52,994 bases of DNA from Candidatus Zipacnadia bacterium (GTDB lineage Bacteria > Armatimonadota > Zipacnadia > Zipacnadales > UBA5352): positions 1 through 52,994 of the forward strand of contig JALGUJ010000059.1 in NCBI GenBank assembly GCA_029820945.1, written 5' to 3'. The stretch's first letter is position 1, and each line of letters opens with the position of its first letter. The position numbers and the translations under genes were made by a program. Under the pieces are notes generated by a model, which was not told where the DNA came from, did not search any database, and was given only the letters and a program-made list of their open reading frames with translations. Below are positions 1 through 6,882 of this stretch, in pieces.

Positions 1-79
1 GGACTTCATCGACTACCACAACCAACACGACGCCCGACCATACCGCTGGACCTATACCGGCCAGCCACGAGAAGTCTAA
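1..79 (+). CDS. IS630-family transposase, C-terminal end (partial)
   Basis: An open frame enters from the left edge and stops at 77-79. The visible 25 residues end in DARPYRWTYTGQPREV, matching the usual C-terminal signature of IS630/Tc1-mariner transposases (an F-x-x-x-N segment followed by P-x-x-W-T-Y-T-G). The DDE catalytic domain would lie outside the window. The family cuts and pastes DNA at TA dinucleotides. Only the tail is visible, so whether the enzyme is intact cannot be judged. The family call rests on the tail motif alone. Confidence 0.8.
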   Translation, partial: DFIDYHNQHDARPYRWTYTGQPREV

Positions 80-110
80 CTGTACAAGTTTATTCAAGAC
101 GCTGCACTAG
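1..110 (+). mobile_element. IS630-like insertion sequence, right end
   Basis: The transposase stop is followed by only about 28 bases (TGTACAAGTTTATTCAAGAC then GCTGCA) before a CTAG at 107-110. IS630 itself is known to prefer CTAG targets and to duplicate the central TA, so the element edge is most simply placed at 107-109. The left end is outside the window, so the terminal inverted repeat cannot be confirmed. Confidence 0.6.
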
Positions 111-128
111 CGCACCTCGGTTCACCTG

Positions 129-159
129 GCCGGCCGCGCTATGGCCCCGCGCGGCCGGC
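129..159 (+). terminator. GC-rich hairpin downstream of the IS end
   Basis: An 11-bp perfect stem (129-139 with 149-159, GCCGGCCGCGC and its complement) encloses a 9-base loop. It is followed by CCATTTAACC rather than a real T-run. It could end transcription leaving the IS or belong to the original locus. The rest of 111-321 shows no convincing gene. Confidence 0.45.
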
Positions 160-321
160 ACCATTTAACCTAGGCCCAAAGCTGCATGCGGCCCTCGGCG
201 CCCACTGCCGGCCGCCGTCGTGTGGCGTGACGGCCTCCGCGCCCCGCGCGGCACGGGCAGGAGGGCCTCCGCCTGACGGGGAAGCTACAGCCCGGACAGA
301 GACCCTCGGAGGAGGCCGAGC

Positions 322-792
322 ATGCGGCGCAGGCGTGTCTGGCTGATCCTGGGCGCGGCCGTGCTCATCGGCGGGGGCGTGCTATGCTTCGTGGTGCTGC
401 GCCCCGAGCCCGTGAGCGACCGCCAGCAAATCCTCCAGCTCATCGCCGATGTGGAGCGCGCCGTCGAGCAGCAGCGCGTCTCCGCCCTCATGGCGCACAT
501 CTCCGAGGACTACGAGGACAGCCACGGCTACAATCGGCGCACGGTGCAGCGGCTGGTCGTAGCCGCGGCCCGGGATGCCCGCACCATGGACCTGAGCGTC
601 CAGTGCCCTGAGATCAGCGTCCAGGGTGACACCGCGAGCTTCGTGGCCGAGGTGGACTACAGCCTCGACAGCACGGTCGAACGCGGGAGCACCACCCACC
701 TCACCGTCAGAGGCTGGCTGCGGCGCGAGGGGCGGCGGTGGCGAGTCGTGCGCGCCGAGGGTTGGCAGGGTGCGGGAGCATCCCTGCTTTAG
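322..792 (+). CDS. Membrane-anchored NTF2-like (SnoaL-fold) protein
   Basis: This 156-residue protein has a basic N-terminus (MRRRR) and one hydrophobic segment at about residues 6-26, so it is probably anchored with the rest outside the membrane. Residues 33-150 have the alternating helix/strand pattern of the NTF2-like superfamily: helices around VERAVEQQRVSAL, then strands ending in WLRREGRRWRVVRAEGW, a typical closing strand pair. NTF2-like folds bind small ligands or act as assembly domains, and no catalytic residues are evident. The start has GGAGG at 308-313 with good spacing. The next gene begins 28 bases downstream, so the two are probably co-transcribed. The function is unknown. Confidence 0.7.
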   Translation: MRRRRVWLILGAAVLIGGGVLCFVVLRPEPVSDRQQILQLIADVERAVEQQRVSALMAHISEDYEDSHGYNRRTVQRLVVAAARDARTMDLSVQCPEISVQGDTASFVAEVDYSLDSTVERGSTTHLTVRGWLRREGRRWRVVRAEGWQGAGASLL

Positions 793-820
793 ATGGCGGC
801 TGCGTGAGAGGATGGTCCGG

Positions 821-2422
821 ATGACGAGACTTGAGCTGCTTGTCGTCATGGTGCTGGCCGCCACAGCGGTCGCGGCCGGCGCCGACCTGCGCGCCGACCC
901 CGAGGTGGGGGCCATCGTGCGTAATGGCGGGTTCGAGAGCGGCGGCCACTCCTACGCGGACCACTGGCGCCCGCTGCCGGGCGGGCTGCGCATGCACCGC
1001 GTCCGCAATCAGGCCGGCGAGCACAGCCTGTACCTCGAGCTGCGCGAAGACGGCGACGGTGGCGTGCAGCAGATCGTCGAACTGCCCGCGCACCGGCGAC
1101 TAAGCCTCAGACTGCTGGCGACCTGCTGGACGACTGACGACTCGCTGCTGATCGCCGGTCTGGTTCGCAGCGCCGACGGGGTCGTCCTGACCGAGGCCGT
1201 AGTGGACGGCATTGAGCGCGGCGAGGTCGCGGCGAGCTTCGAGACCGGCCCCGGTGGACCGGCGGAGCTGCTGGTGCGATTGGTGGGCGCGAAGGGCGAC
1301 CGCGCCTTGCTGGATCACGTGCGCATCGGCCCGCCCCTCCCACCGCAAGAGGCGCGCGGGCCGGACTTCACCGGAACGGACCTGGTGCTCGCGCCCGGCG
1401 ACGGCCTGCGAGTTGATGCGGATTTTGACCCGGGCCTCCTGCAGCAGGCCGCCGAAATGCTGCGGGAGGCGCTCGAGGACACGACTGGATCTGCGACGGC
1501 GCGTGTGGCGGCAGCGGTCTCGGTCTCGGTCGCCCGCCCTGAGACCACCCAGTGGCCCGCGCGCGAGTCCTACCACCTGACCGTCTCCGGGGATGGCGTC
1601 ACCATCACCGCCGCCGCCGAGCAGGGCGCGTTCTGGGGCATGATGACGCTGATCGACCTGATCCGGGCTGAGCCCGGCGGCGGCGCGCGCATCCTGGCCG
1701 CAGACGTCGAGGATGGGCCGGCGCTGCCGTGGCGTATGGGGTCACACCACGCGCTTGAGGAACTGCCTCACAGCCAGAACGCGGCCCGCAGTCTGGCCCG
1801 GTTGAAGCTGAATATGGCCTTCGTGAGCCATGATTGGAGCGACGCTCCCGAGCGCGACGCTGCGGCGGTGGCGGCGTTGCGCGAGGTCGGGCTTGAGCCA
1901 ATCATCGGCATCACGGCCGACTCCCCCGTCCTTCCCGAGGCGGCCATGGCCGATTCTCGTTCGCGGCTTGGTACGCGCATATTCGCCGTCGAGCCATGGT
2001 GGGACCGTGATCCTGTCCGGGGCAGACTCGATTGGGGCGAGCCGGGCCTGCGGGCAGCGCTTGATGCCTCACGTGCGAGCACGGTCATCGTCCCGGCATT
2101 CACGTACCTCGGCCATCTCAGCAATGGTGGCGGCCGGTATGAGGCGCTGCCCACAGATGAAGTGAAGCGCTGGCCTCGTGAGGTCGTCGCCTGTCTCCTC
2201 CCGGCGACGCACTCGGAGGCTGCAGCTGCGGAGGTCGCGGCGGCCGAAGCGAGGGGGCTGCGGTACGTGGTATTGGCCGACCGGGAGCTGCAAGGCGCAG
2301 AGGCGGCGGTTCGCGCCCGCGAGCGCTATGCGAACTGCCTCGGCGTGGCCATCATGCAGTGGCACGAGGGGCAAACACGTGCGGCCGACCTCGCCTGGCG
2401 CGGCACGTCGGCGGGCGCCTGA
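821..2422 (+). CDS. Secreted GH20-like (beta-N-acetylhexosaminidase fold) protein, probably degenerate
   Basis: This 533-residue protein starts with a signal peptide (TRLELLVVMVLAATAVAAG). A probable carbohydrate-binding beta-sandwich follows at about 30-170 and opens with NGGFESG, as in CBM4/CBM16-type modules. Residues 185-300 resemble the GH20 N-terminal domain, with GVTITAAAEQGAFWGMMTL and then ILAADVEDGPALPWRM, the usual lead-in to the GH20 barrel. The remaining 230 residues would be a short TIM barrel, but I find no H-x-G-G-D-E catalytic motif, so it may bind rather than cleave sugars. The ATG at 821 is preferred to the ATG at 812 because GAGG at 808-811 is well spaced only for 821. Confidence 0.72.
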   Translation: MTRLELLVVMVLAATAVAAGADLRADPEVGAIVRNGGFESGGHSYADHWRPLPGGLRMHRVRNQAGEHSLYLELREDGDGGVQQIVELPAHRRLSLRLLATCWTTDDSLLIAGLVRSADGVVLTEAVVDGIERGEVAASFETGPGGPAELLVRLVGAKGDRALLDHVRIGPPLPPQEARGPDFTGTDLVLAPGDGLRVDADFDPGLLQQAAEMLREALEDTTGSATARVAAAVSVSVARPETTQWPARESYHLTVSGDGVTITAAAEQGAFWGMMTLIDLIRAEPGGGARILAADVEDGPALPWRMGSHHALEELPHSQNAARSLARLKLNMAFVSHDWSDAPERDAAAVAALREVGLEPIIGITADSPVLPEAAMADSRSRLGTRIFAVEPWWDRDPVRGRLDWGEPGLRAALDASRASTVIVPAFTYLGHLSNGGGRYEALPTDEVKRWPREVVACLLPATHSEAAAAEVAAAEARGLRYVVLADRELQGAEAAVRARERYANCLGVAIMQWHEGQTRAADLAWRGTSAGA

Positions 2423-2558
2423 GCCCGTGCAAAGGTCCCGGCCGAGATGGCACCGAAGGCGCTGATGGCCCGGCGCGCTCGGAGGCCCTTCGGGGCTCAG
2501 AATTGCATGAGTTGACCCGCTGAATCGCGGCACCGACACTCGCGGAGAGTGATGCGGG

Positions 2559-4289
2559 GTGGCAGGCGACAGGCGCAAGCATACACAGAGGCTTCGGTTG
2601 CGACTGATCGCGATCCTCTGCTGTGCCTGCGTCTTCGCGTCATGCCCGCGGGCCGCGCACGTCGCCCACCACGCAAGGCGAGTTAACGGCTTCGGCTGCC
2701 ACGTGGTGCAGGTTAACCTGGGCAGGCCCGATGTCAAGGTCACCCCGGTCGTGTCCCTGCGCTTCCCCGGCGGCGCCGAGCCGATGAGCGAGATGTGCGC
2801 CCGCGAGCAGCCCGTCGCCGCCGTGACCGGCACCTTCTTCTGCAAGACCACCCTGATGCCCGTGGGCGACATCGTGATCGACGGGCGGCTGCTGCACCGA
2901 GGCGCCCGGGGCAGCGCTATCGCCATTACTTCTGACAACCGCGTGGTCTTCGAGCGGCTCCCCTTCGGCCTCAGCCAGGACTGGAGTCCCTTCGAGAGCG
3001 TGTTGGCCTGCGGGCCGACGCTGCTCGAGCGCGGCAAGGTGGCTTTGGCCCCGCGGCACGAGCACTTCGGCGACCCGCACGTCCTCGGCACCGCCAGCCG
3101 CACGGCGGTGGGCCTCACGCCCAGGAACAAGCTCCTGATGGTGGCTACCCGCGAGCAAATGAGCCTGTGGGACCTCGCCAAGGTCATGCGCGCACTTGGA
3201 TGCATCGCCGCAATCAACCTCGACGGCGGCGCCTCGACGGGCATGTACTACCGTGGATCGGCGGTCGTCAAGCCCGGGCGCCCCCTGGTCAACATGCTGG
3301 CCGTCTACGAGGATGTGGCCCGCGAGAGCCGCATCTGCCGCGCGCAGCTCCCTGCCTCCAGCGGCGCCATCTACCGCTACCGGGCGTCGCAGGCCTACGA
3401 CATCTACATGGAGGCACAGATGCCGCTGGCCTCAGGCCGCCTTGAGAGGGCCGTGCGCCTGCTCAGACGCGCCACGCAGCTCGATCCCTACAATGCCTCG
3501 TATGAGGTGCGCCTGGCCGAGACGCTGCTGCGGCTCGACGACACCAGGGCGGCCTCCATGGCGTGGGCGCGCGCGGGCGAGATCCTGCTGCAGAAGCAGC
3601 AATGGCGGGAGGCCCTGGCGCGCTTTCGCCTGGCGCTGGAGCGGTACCCCGAGAATCTGATCGCTCACCGCGGCCTGCCGCAAGCCTACCGTGGCCTGGG
3701 GATGGAACTGCTCGCACAGGCGGCGGAATACCACCTGCGCCTGTGGGAGCTGGAGTCGAGCATCGTGGCGACACATCCAGAGCTGATGCACGAGCTTCTG
3801 ACGTGCTCGGCCGGATCGGGCGCTGTCACGCAGCAGGGGTTACGGGCGCCGACGCTGGCCGCCCCCGCGGCCGCGGACAGCTACGTGGATGCGGCGCTGC
3901 GGCTCGAACTCGACCTCCCCGCGAACTGGGAGTTCGCCCCACGCCCCGACCCGTCGAGTCTGCTGATGCGGCATCGCTACCAGCCACTGCTGGCCCATCT
4001 GCGCGTGTCTTCGCTGCCGGCGCAGGTTGCGCTCGATCGCCTGGTCGATCTCTACTGGGAGCGGAGCTTCGCCCGGGGGATCTACCGCACGCCCGTGGTG
4101 GCGGATGCTCGCAGCGATGGGGTGCGAGTCACCGAGACCGTCTCGAGCATCGACTCGACCTACTGCGAGACCGTGTTCGCGCTGCGCGGCGACCTGCTGC
4201 ACGTTCTGAGCATGGCGGCCTCCGAGAGCGACCGCGCGGCCGCAGTCGCGGACTTCGCCCGCATCGCCGAGAGTCTGCGCTTCTTCTGA
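2559..4289 (+). CDS. Secreted phosphodiester glycosidase (NAGPA-type) domain with TPR repeats
   Basis: This 576-residue protein with a GTG start has a hydrophobic signal-like segment at residues 14-28. Residues 40-250 carry features of the phosphodiester glycosidase/NAGPA family (former DUF2233): TGTFFCKTT, ACGPTLL, the RTAVGLTPRNKLL stretch and the signature NLDGGAST. The family removes sugar phosphodiester caps or acts on exopolysaccharides. Residues 279-410 form TPR-like helical pairs (ASGRLERAVRLLRRATQLDP, then REALARFRLALERYPEN). The last 135 residues look like a PsbP/DUF1795-type alpha-beta domain (LELDLPANWEF). The TPR fusion suggests a protein partner at the envelope. No strong ribosome site fixes the start, though GGAG lies at 2544. 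Confidence 0.75.
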   Translation: MAGDRRKHTQRLRLRLIAILCCACVFASCPRAAHVAHHARRVNGFGCHVVQVNLGRPDVKVTPVVSLRFPGGAEPMSEMCAREQPVAAVTGTFFCKTTLMPVGDIVIDGRLLHRGARGSAIAITSDNRVVFERLPFGLSQDWSPFESVLACGPTLLERGKVALAPRHEHFGDPHVLGTASRTAVGLTPRNKLLMVATREQMSLWDLAKVMRALGCIAAINLDGGASTGMYYRGSAVVKPGRPLVNMLAVYEDVARESRICRAQLPASSGAIYRYRASQAYDIYMEAQMPLASGRLERAVRLLRRATQLDPYNASYEVRLAETLLRLDDTRAASMAWARAGEILLQKQQWREALARFRLALERYPENLIAHRGLPQAYRGLGMELLAQAAEYHLRLWELESSIVATHPELMHELLTCSAGSGAVTQQGLRAPTLAAPAAADSYVDAALRLELDLPANWEFAPRPDPSSLLMRHRYQPLLAHLRVSSLPAQVALDRLVDLYWERSFARGIYRTPVVADARSDGVRVTETVSSIDSTYCETVFALRGDLLHVLSMAASESDRAAAVADFARIAESLRFF

Positions 4290-4362
4290 CGCGTGCTTCC
4301 GCAGGGCCTCGGCTTCAGGCGCCCTCACGCGGCCCCGTGTGCCGGCAGTGCCGACAGCGCGG

Positions 4363-4392
4363 TTGCGCCCTCGCGGAGCGTTGTGCTATAAT
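4363..4392 (+). promoter_or_regulatory. Sigma-70-type promoter for rpsF-ssb
   Basis: TTGCGC at 4363-4368 and a perfect TATAAT at 4387-4392 are 18 bases apart. TG at 4384-4385 also gives an extended -10 (TGCTATAAT). Transcription would start near 4399, leaving a leader of about 110 bases before rpsF. The rpsO promoter uses the same TGTGCTATA core. Confidence 0.75.
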
Positions 4393-4510
4393 CGGCTGGC
4401 CCGGCCATCCGCCGGGCTGTGATGGCAAATCAATGGGGCAACCTGCCCCTTCCTGCTGCGCCTTCAGGGCGGGCGCAGCCATCCAGACCAGAGGAAGGAG
4501 GTACGCTCGA

Positions 4511-4987
4511 ATGAGCGAGCCAACCCTGTATGAAGCGATGTACATCCTCGACCCTTCGCTGCCCGAGGACGAGACGCAGGAACTCATCGCAACGCTTGAG
4601 CAGGCGGTTGCACAGGCCGGGGGTGACGTGGTCGGGACGCGGGACTTCCGCACCCGGCGGCTGGCCTACAAGATCAACGGCCACACGCACGGCACCTACA
4701 AGCTGCTCTACTTTGAGGGCACCGGTGACGTCGTCGAGGCCATCCGCAGCGAGATGGCGATCCGTCAGCCCATCATCCGCTCCCGCGTCTTCGTGGCCAA
4801 CCCGCGGGCAATCGTTGGCGGGACGGACGACGAGGAGCAGGCACTGGAGGAGGGCGCGCAAGAGGCGCCGGACACCGAGGAGCCTGACGCTGCCGAGGGG
4901 GGCGCTGATGCTGACGTGCCGGAAGAGGCCGCCAACGAGGCGGTCGAAGAGGCGGCTGACGAGGTCGAGCCCGAGGCCGGAGACTGA
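4511..4987 (+). CDS. rpsF: 30S ribosomal protein S6
   Basis: S6 binds the central domain of 16S rRNA together with S18. Residues 5-100 are typical S6: YEAMYILDPSL, then FRTRRLAYKINGHTHGTY and a VRSRVFV-like closing strand (IRSRVFVANP). The remaining 55 residues are an unusually long acidic tail (Glu/Asp/Ala-rich, ending EVEPEAGD), making 158 residues against the usual 95-135. The start has a strong GGAAGGAGG at 4494-4501. It is followed by a hairpin and then ssb, the common rpsF-ssb order, but the S18 gene that usually follows is absent here. Confidence 0.95.
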   Translation: MSEPTLYEAMYILDPSLPEDETQELIATLEQAVAQAGGDVVGTRDFRTRRLAYKINGHTHGTYKLLYFEGTGDVVEAIRSEMAIRQPIIRSRVFVANPRAIVGGTDDEEQALEEGAQEAPDTEEPDAAEGGADADVPEEAANEAVEEAADEVEPEAGD

Positions 4988-5024
4988 CACCGTCTGGACG
5001 GTGATGAGATACCCGGGACAGAGG

Positions 5025-5052
5025 ACAGCGGAGGGCTGCGGCCCTCCGCTGT
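5025..5052 (+). promoter_or_regulatory. Perfect hairpin between rpsF and ssb
   Basis: ACAGCGGAGGG (5025-5035) pairs perfectly with 5042-5052 across a 6-base loop. There is no T-run after it, so it is more likely a partial attenuator or an RNA-stability/processing element than a full terminator. Its place could lower ssb expression relative to rpsF. Confidence 0.6.
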
Positions 5053-5108
5053 GGCGTATTCCCCGCGTGGTGCCAGCGACAAGATGCGCACAGGGAGGCC
5101 GGAGCACG

Positions 5109-5630
5109 GTGATCAACAACGTGGTGCTCGTCGGGCGACTCGGGACGGAGCCTGAGCTAACCTACACACAGAGCGGCACGGCGATCACGAAGTTCCGCCT
5201 GGCGGTGAACAGGCCGCCGCGTGCGGACTCGCAGCAGGAGGAGACCGACTGGCTCGACGTCGTTGCCTTCGGGAGAACCGCCGAGACCTGCGCCCAGTAC
5301 CTCGACAAGGGTGCGCTGGTGGGCATCGAGGGCAGAGTGCAGTCCCGCACCTGGGAGCGGCAGGATGGCTCGCGGGGCTACGCCGTGGAGATCAACGCCT
5401 TCCGCGTCCAGTTCCTCGAGAGCCGGCGGGACCGGGAGGCCCGGCAGGCCGCCTCGGGCGGCGCCTCCGGGCGCCAGCAGCCCCAGGCCCAGCCACGGCA
5501 GCAGCCAGCGACTCAGGGGCAGCAGGGCCAGCAGGGGCAGCCGCAGCAACAACAGGAGCAACAGCAGGAGCAGGGGCCGGACATCGACTGGACGATGGAC
5601 GCGGACGAAGACCCGTTCGGCGACCAGTAG
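5109..5630 (+). CDS. ssb: Single-stranded DNA-binding protein
   Basis: This 173-residue SSB has a GTG start (VINNVVLVGRLGTEPELTYT). The OB fold spans about residues 1-108 with the standard blocks FRLAVNRP, TDWLDVVAFGRTAE, YLDKGALVGIEGRV and ERQDGSRGYAVEI. A Gln/Gly-rich linker (110-155, with runs of CAG/CAA codons) follows. The protein ends DEDPFGDQ: the acidic Pro-Phe tip that docks repair enzymes is present, but it is followed by Gly-Asp-Gln instead of being the terminus. The start is set by the SSB consensus, and GGAGG at 5097-5101 supports it. It binds ssDNA in replication and repair. Confidence 0.95.
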   Translation: MINNVVLVGRLGTEPELTYTQSGTAITKFRLAVNRPPRADSQQEETDWLDVVAFGRTAETCAQYLDKGALVGIEGRVQSRTWERQDGSRGYAVEINAFRVQFLESRRDREARQAASGGASGRQQPQAQPRQQPATQGQQGQQGQPQQQQEQQQEQGPDIDWTMDADEDPFGDQ

Positions 5631-5657
5631 CAGCCACGATCGGAGGCAGAGCAGCAG

Positions 5658-6638
5658 ATGGCCGACGGCAGCAGGCAGACGGTGGCGGTCGGGGTGGACC
5701 TGGGCGGCACCACCTTCAACGTGGGCGTGGTGGCGCCGGACGGGACGCTCGTGGCCGAGCAGTCGTACGACACGCCGCACTCCGGGAATGAGCCTGCCGC
5801 GTTGCTGGCGGTCGCGTCTGCAGTAGGCGGAATCATGGAGCAGGCGGCGATCAAGCCCGAGCAGCTCCTCGGCATCGGCGCCGGGATCCCCGGGCCGGTC
5901 GATCCAGAGGCGGGGATCATCAAGCAGGCGCCCAACATGCACGAGCTTGACGGGATGAACGCGGTCGAGATCCTCTCCGCGGAGACCGGCGCTAAGGTGC
6001 ACATCGCCAACGACGCCTTCTGCGCCACGCTGGCCGAGCTGCGCTACGGCGCGGGCAGAGACGTCGAGAACATGGTCATGTTCACCCTGGGCACGGGGGT
6101 GGGGGGAGGCATCGCGCTGGACAACCAGGTGCGGCGCGGCCCGCGGCAGATCATGGGCGAGGTCGGACACATCGTGGTCGAGCCCAACGGCCGGCGCTGC
6201 GGTTGCGGGAACCACGGCTGCCTGGAGGCGATGGTCGGCCGCGACGGCATGGTGGACCAGGCGGTGCGCCTGCTCGAGCAGGGCATCCCCAGCGTCCTGG
6301 CCGAGCGCGGCGGCGCCAGGCACGAGAAGCTGACTCCGAAGATGATATCCGAGGCGGCGCAGGAGGGCGACGAGGTCGCCCTGCGCGTCATGAACACCAG
6401 CGGGCATTACCTGGGCGTGGCGCTGTGCTCGTGCATCGTCCTCACCGACCCGGATCTCATCGTGCTCGGCGGCGGGATCGCAGCGGCCGGTGATGTGCTC
6501 TTCGAGCCCATCCGCCGCACCGTGCGCCATCGAAGCATCATCAGCGGATATGACACAAGCAGGATCGTCCCGGCCGAGCTGGGGAACGCGGCCGGCATGA
6601 TCGGGGCCGCGGCGCTGGTGTTCGACGCCCAGAAGTAG
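5658..6638 (+). CDS. ROK-family sugar kinase, probable glucokinase
   Basis: This 326-residue ROK protein has the phosphate-binding motif DLGGTTFNVGVV at residues 13-24, a GTGVGGGI loop near 150, and the family zinc motif GEVGH followed by CGCGNHGCLE around 170-195. A C-terminal GGG block (LGGGIAAAGDVLFEP) is also present. No helix-turn-helix precedes it, so it is a kinase rather than a NagC-type repressor. It would phosphorylate glucose or a related hexose or N-acylhexosamine with ATP in the cytoplasm. It sits 27 bases after ssb, in the slot where rpsR often lies. CGGAGG at 5641-5646 serves the ATG. The exact sugar cannot be read from sequence. Confidence 0.88.
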   Translation: MADGSRQTVAVGVDLGGTTFNVGVVAPDGTLVAEQSYDTPHSGNEPAALLAVASAVGGIMEQAAIKPEQLLGIGAGIPGPVDPEAGIIKQAPNMHELDGMNAVEILSAETGAKVHIANDAFCATLAELRYGAGRDVENMVMFTLGTGVGGGIALDNQVRRGPRQIMGEVGHIVVEPNGRRCGCGNHGCLEAMVGRDGMVDQAVRLLEQGIPSVLAERGGARHEKLTPKMISEAAQEGDEVALRVMNTSGHYLGVALCSCIVLTDPDLIVLGGGIAAAGDVLFEPIRRTVRHRSIISGYDTSRIVPAELGNAAGMIGAAALVFDAQK

Positions 6639-6882
6639 CCCGAGGGAGATGACGGGGGCCGATCCGGGCCTCGTGCGGGGCGACGCGGACCTTAGCGCAC
6701 CGTAGGCGCCCGCTGAACGTCAGTAGTTGAGAATGTGCAACAGCCCGGCCGCGGCGAAACCATTGGCGGCGACAGTCTGTTCATACACATAACAACCCGG
6801 TGACGGCGATCCAGCCCGAGCGCGCACACCTCGGGCGTTGGGCATATGAGGCCCTCTTCGCGGGGCCGCCTCTGAGGATAGA
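6639..6882. other. Intergenic region before mfd
   Basis: The 244 bases hold no gene I can support. TTGAGA near 6727 and CATAAC near 6790 are at unsuitable distances for a clean sigma-70 promoter, so the mfd promoter is not assigned. Confidence 0.4.
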
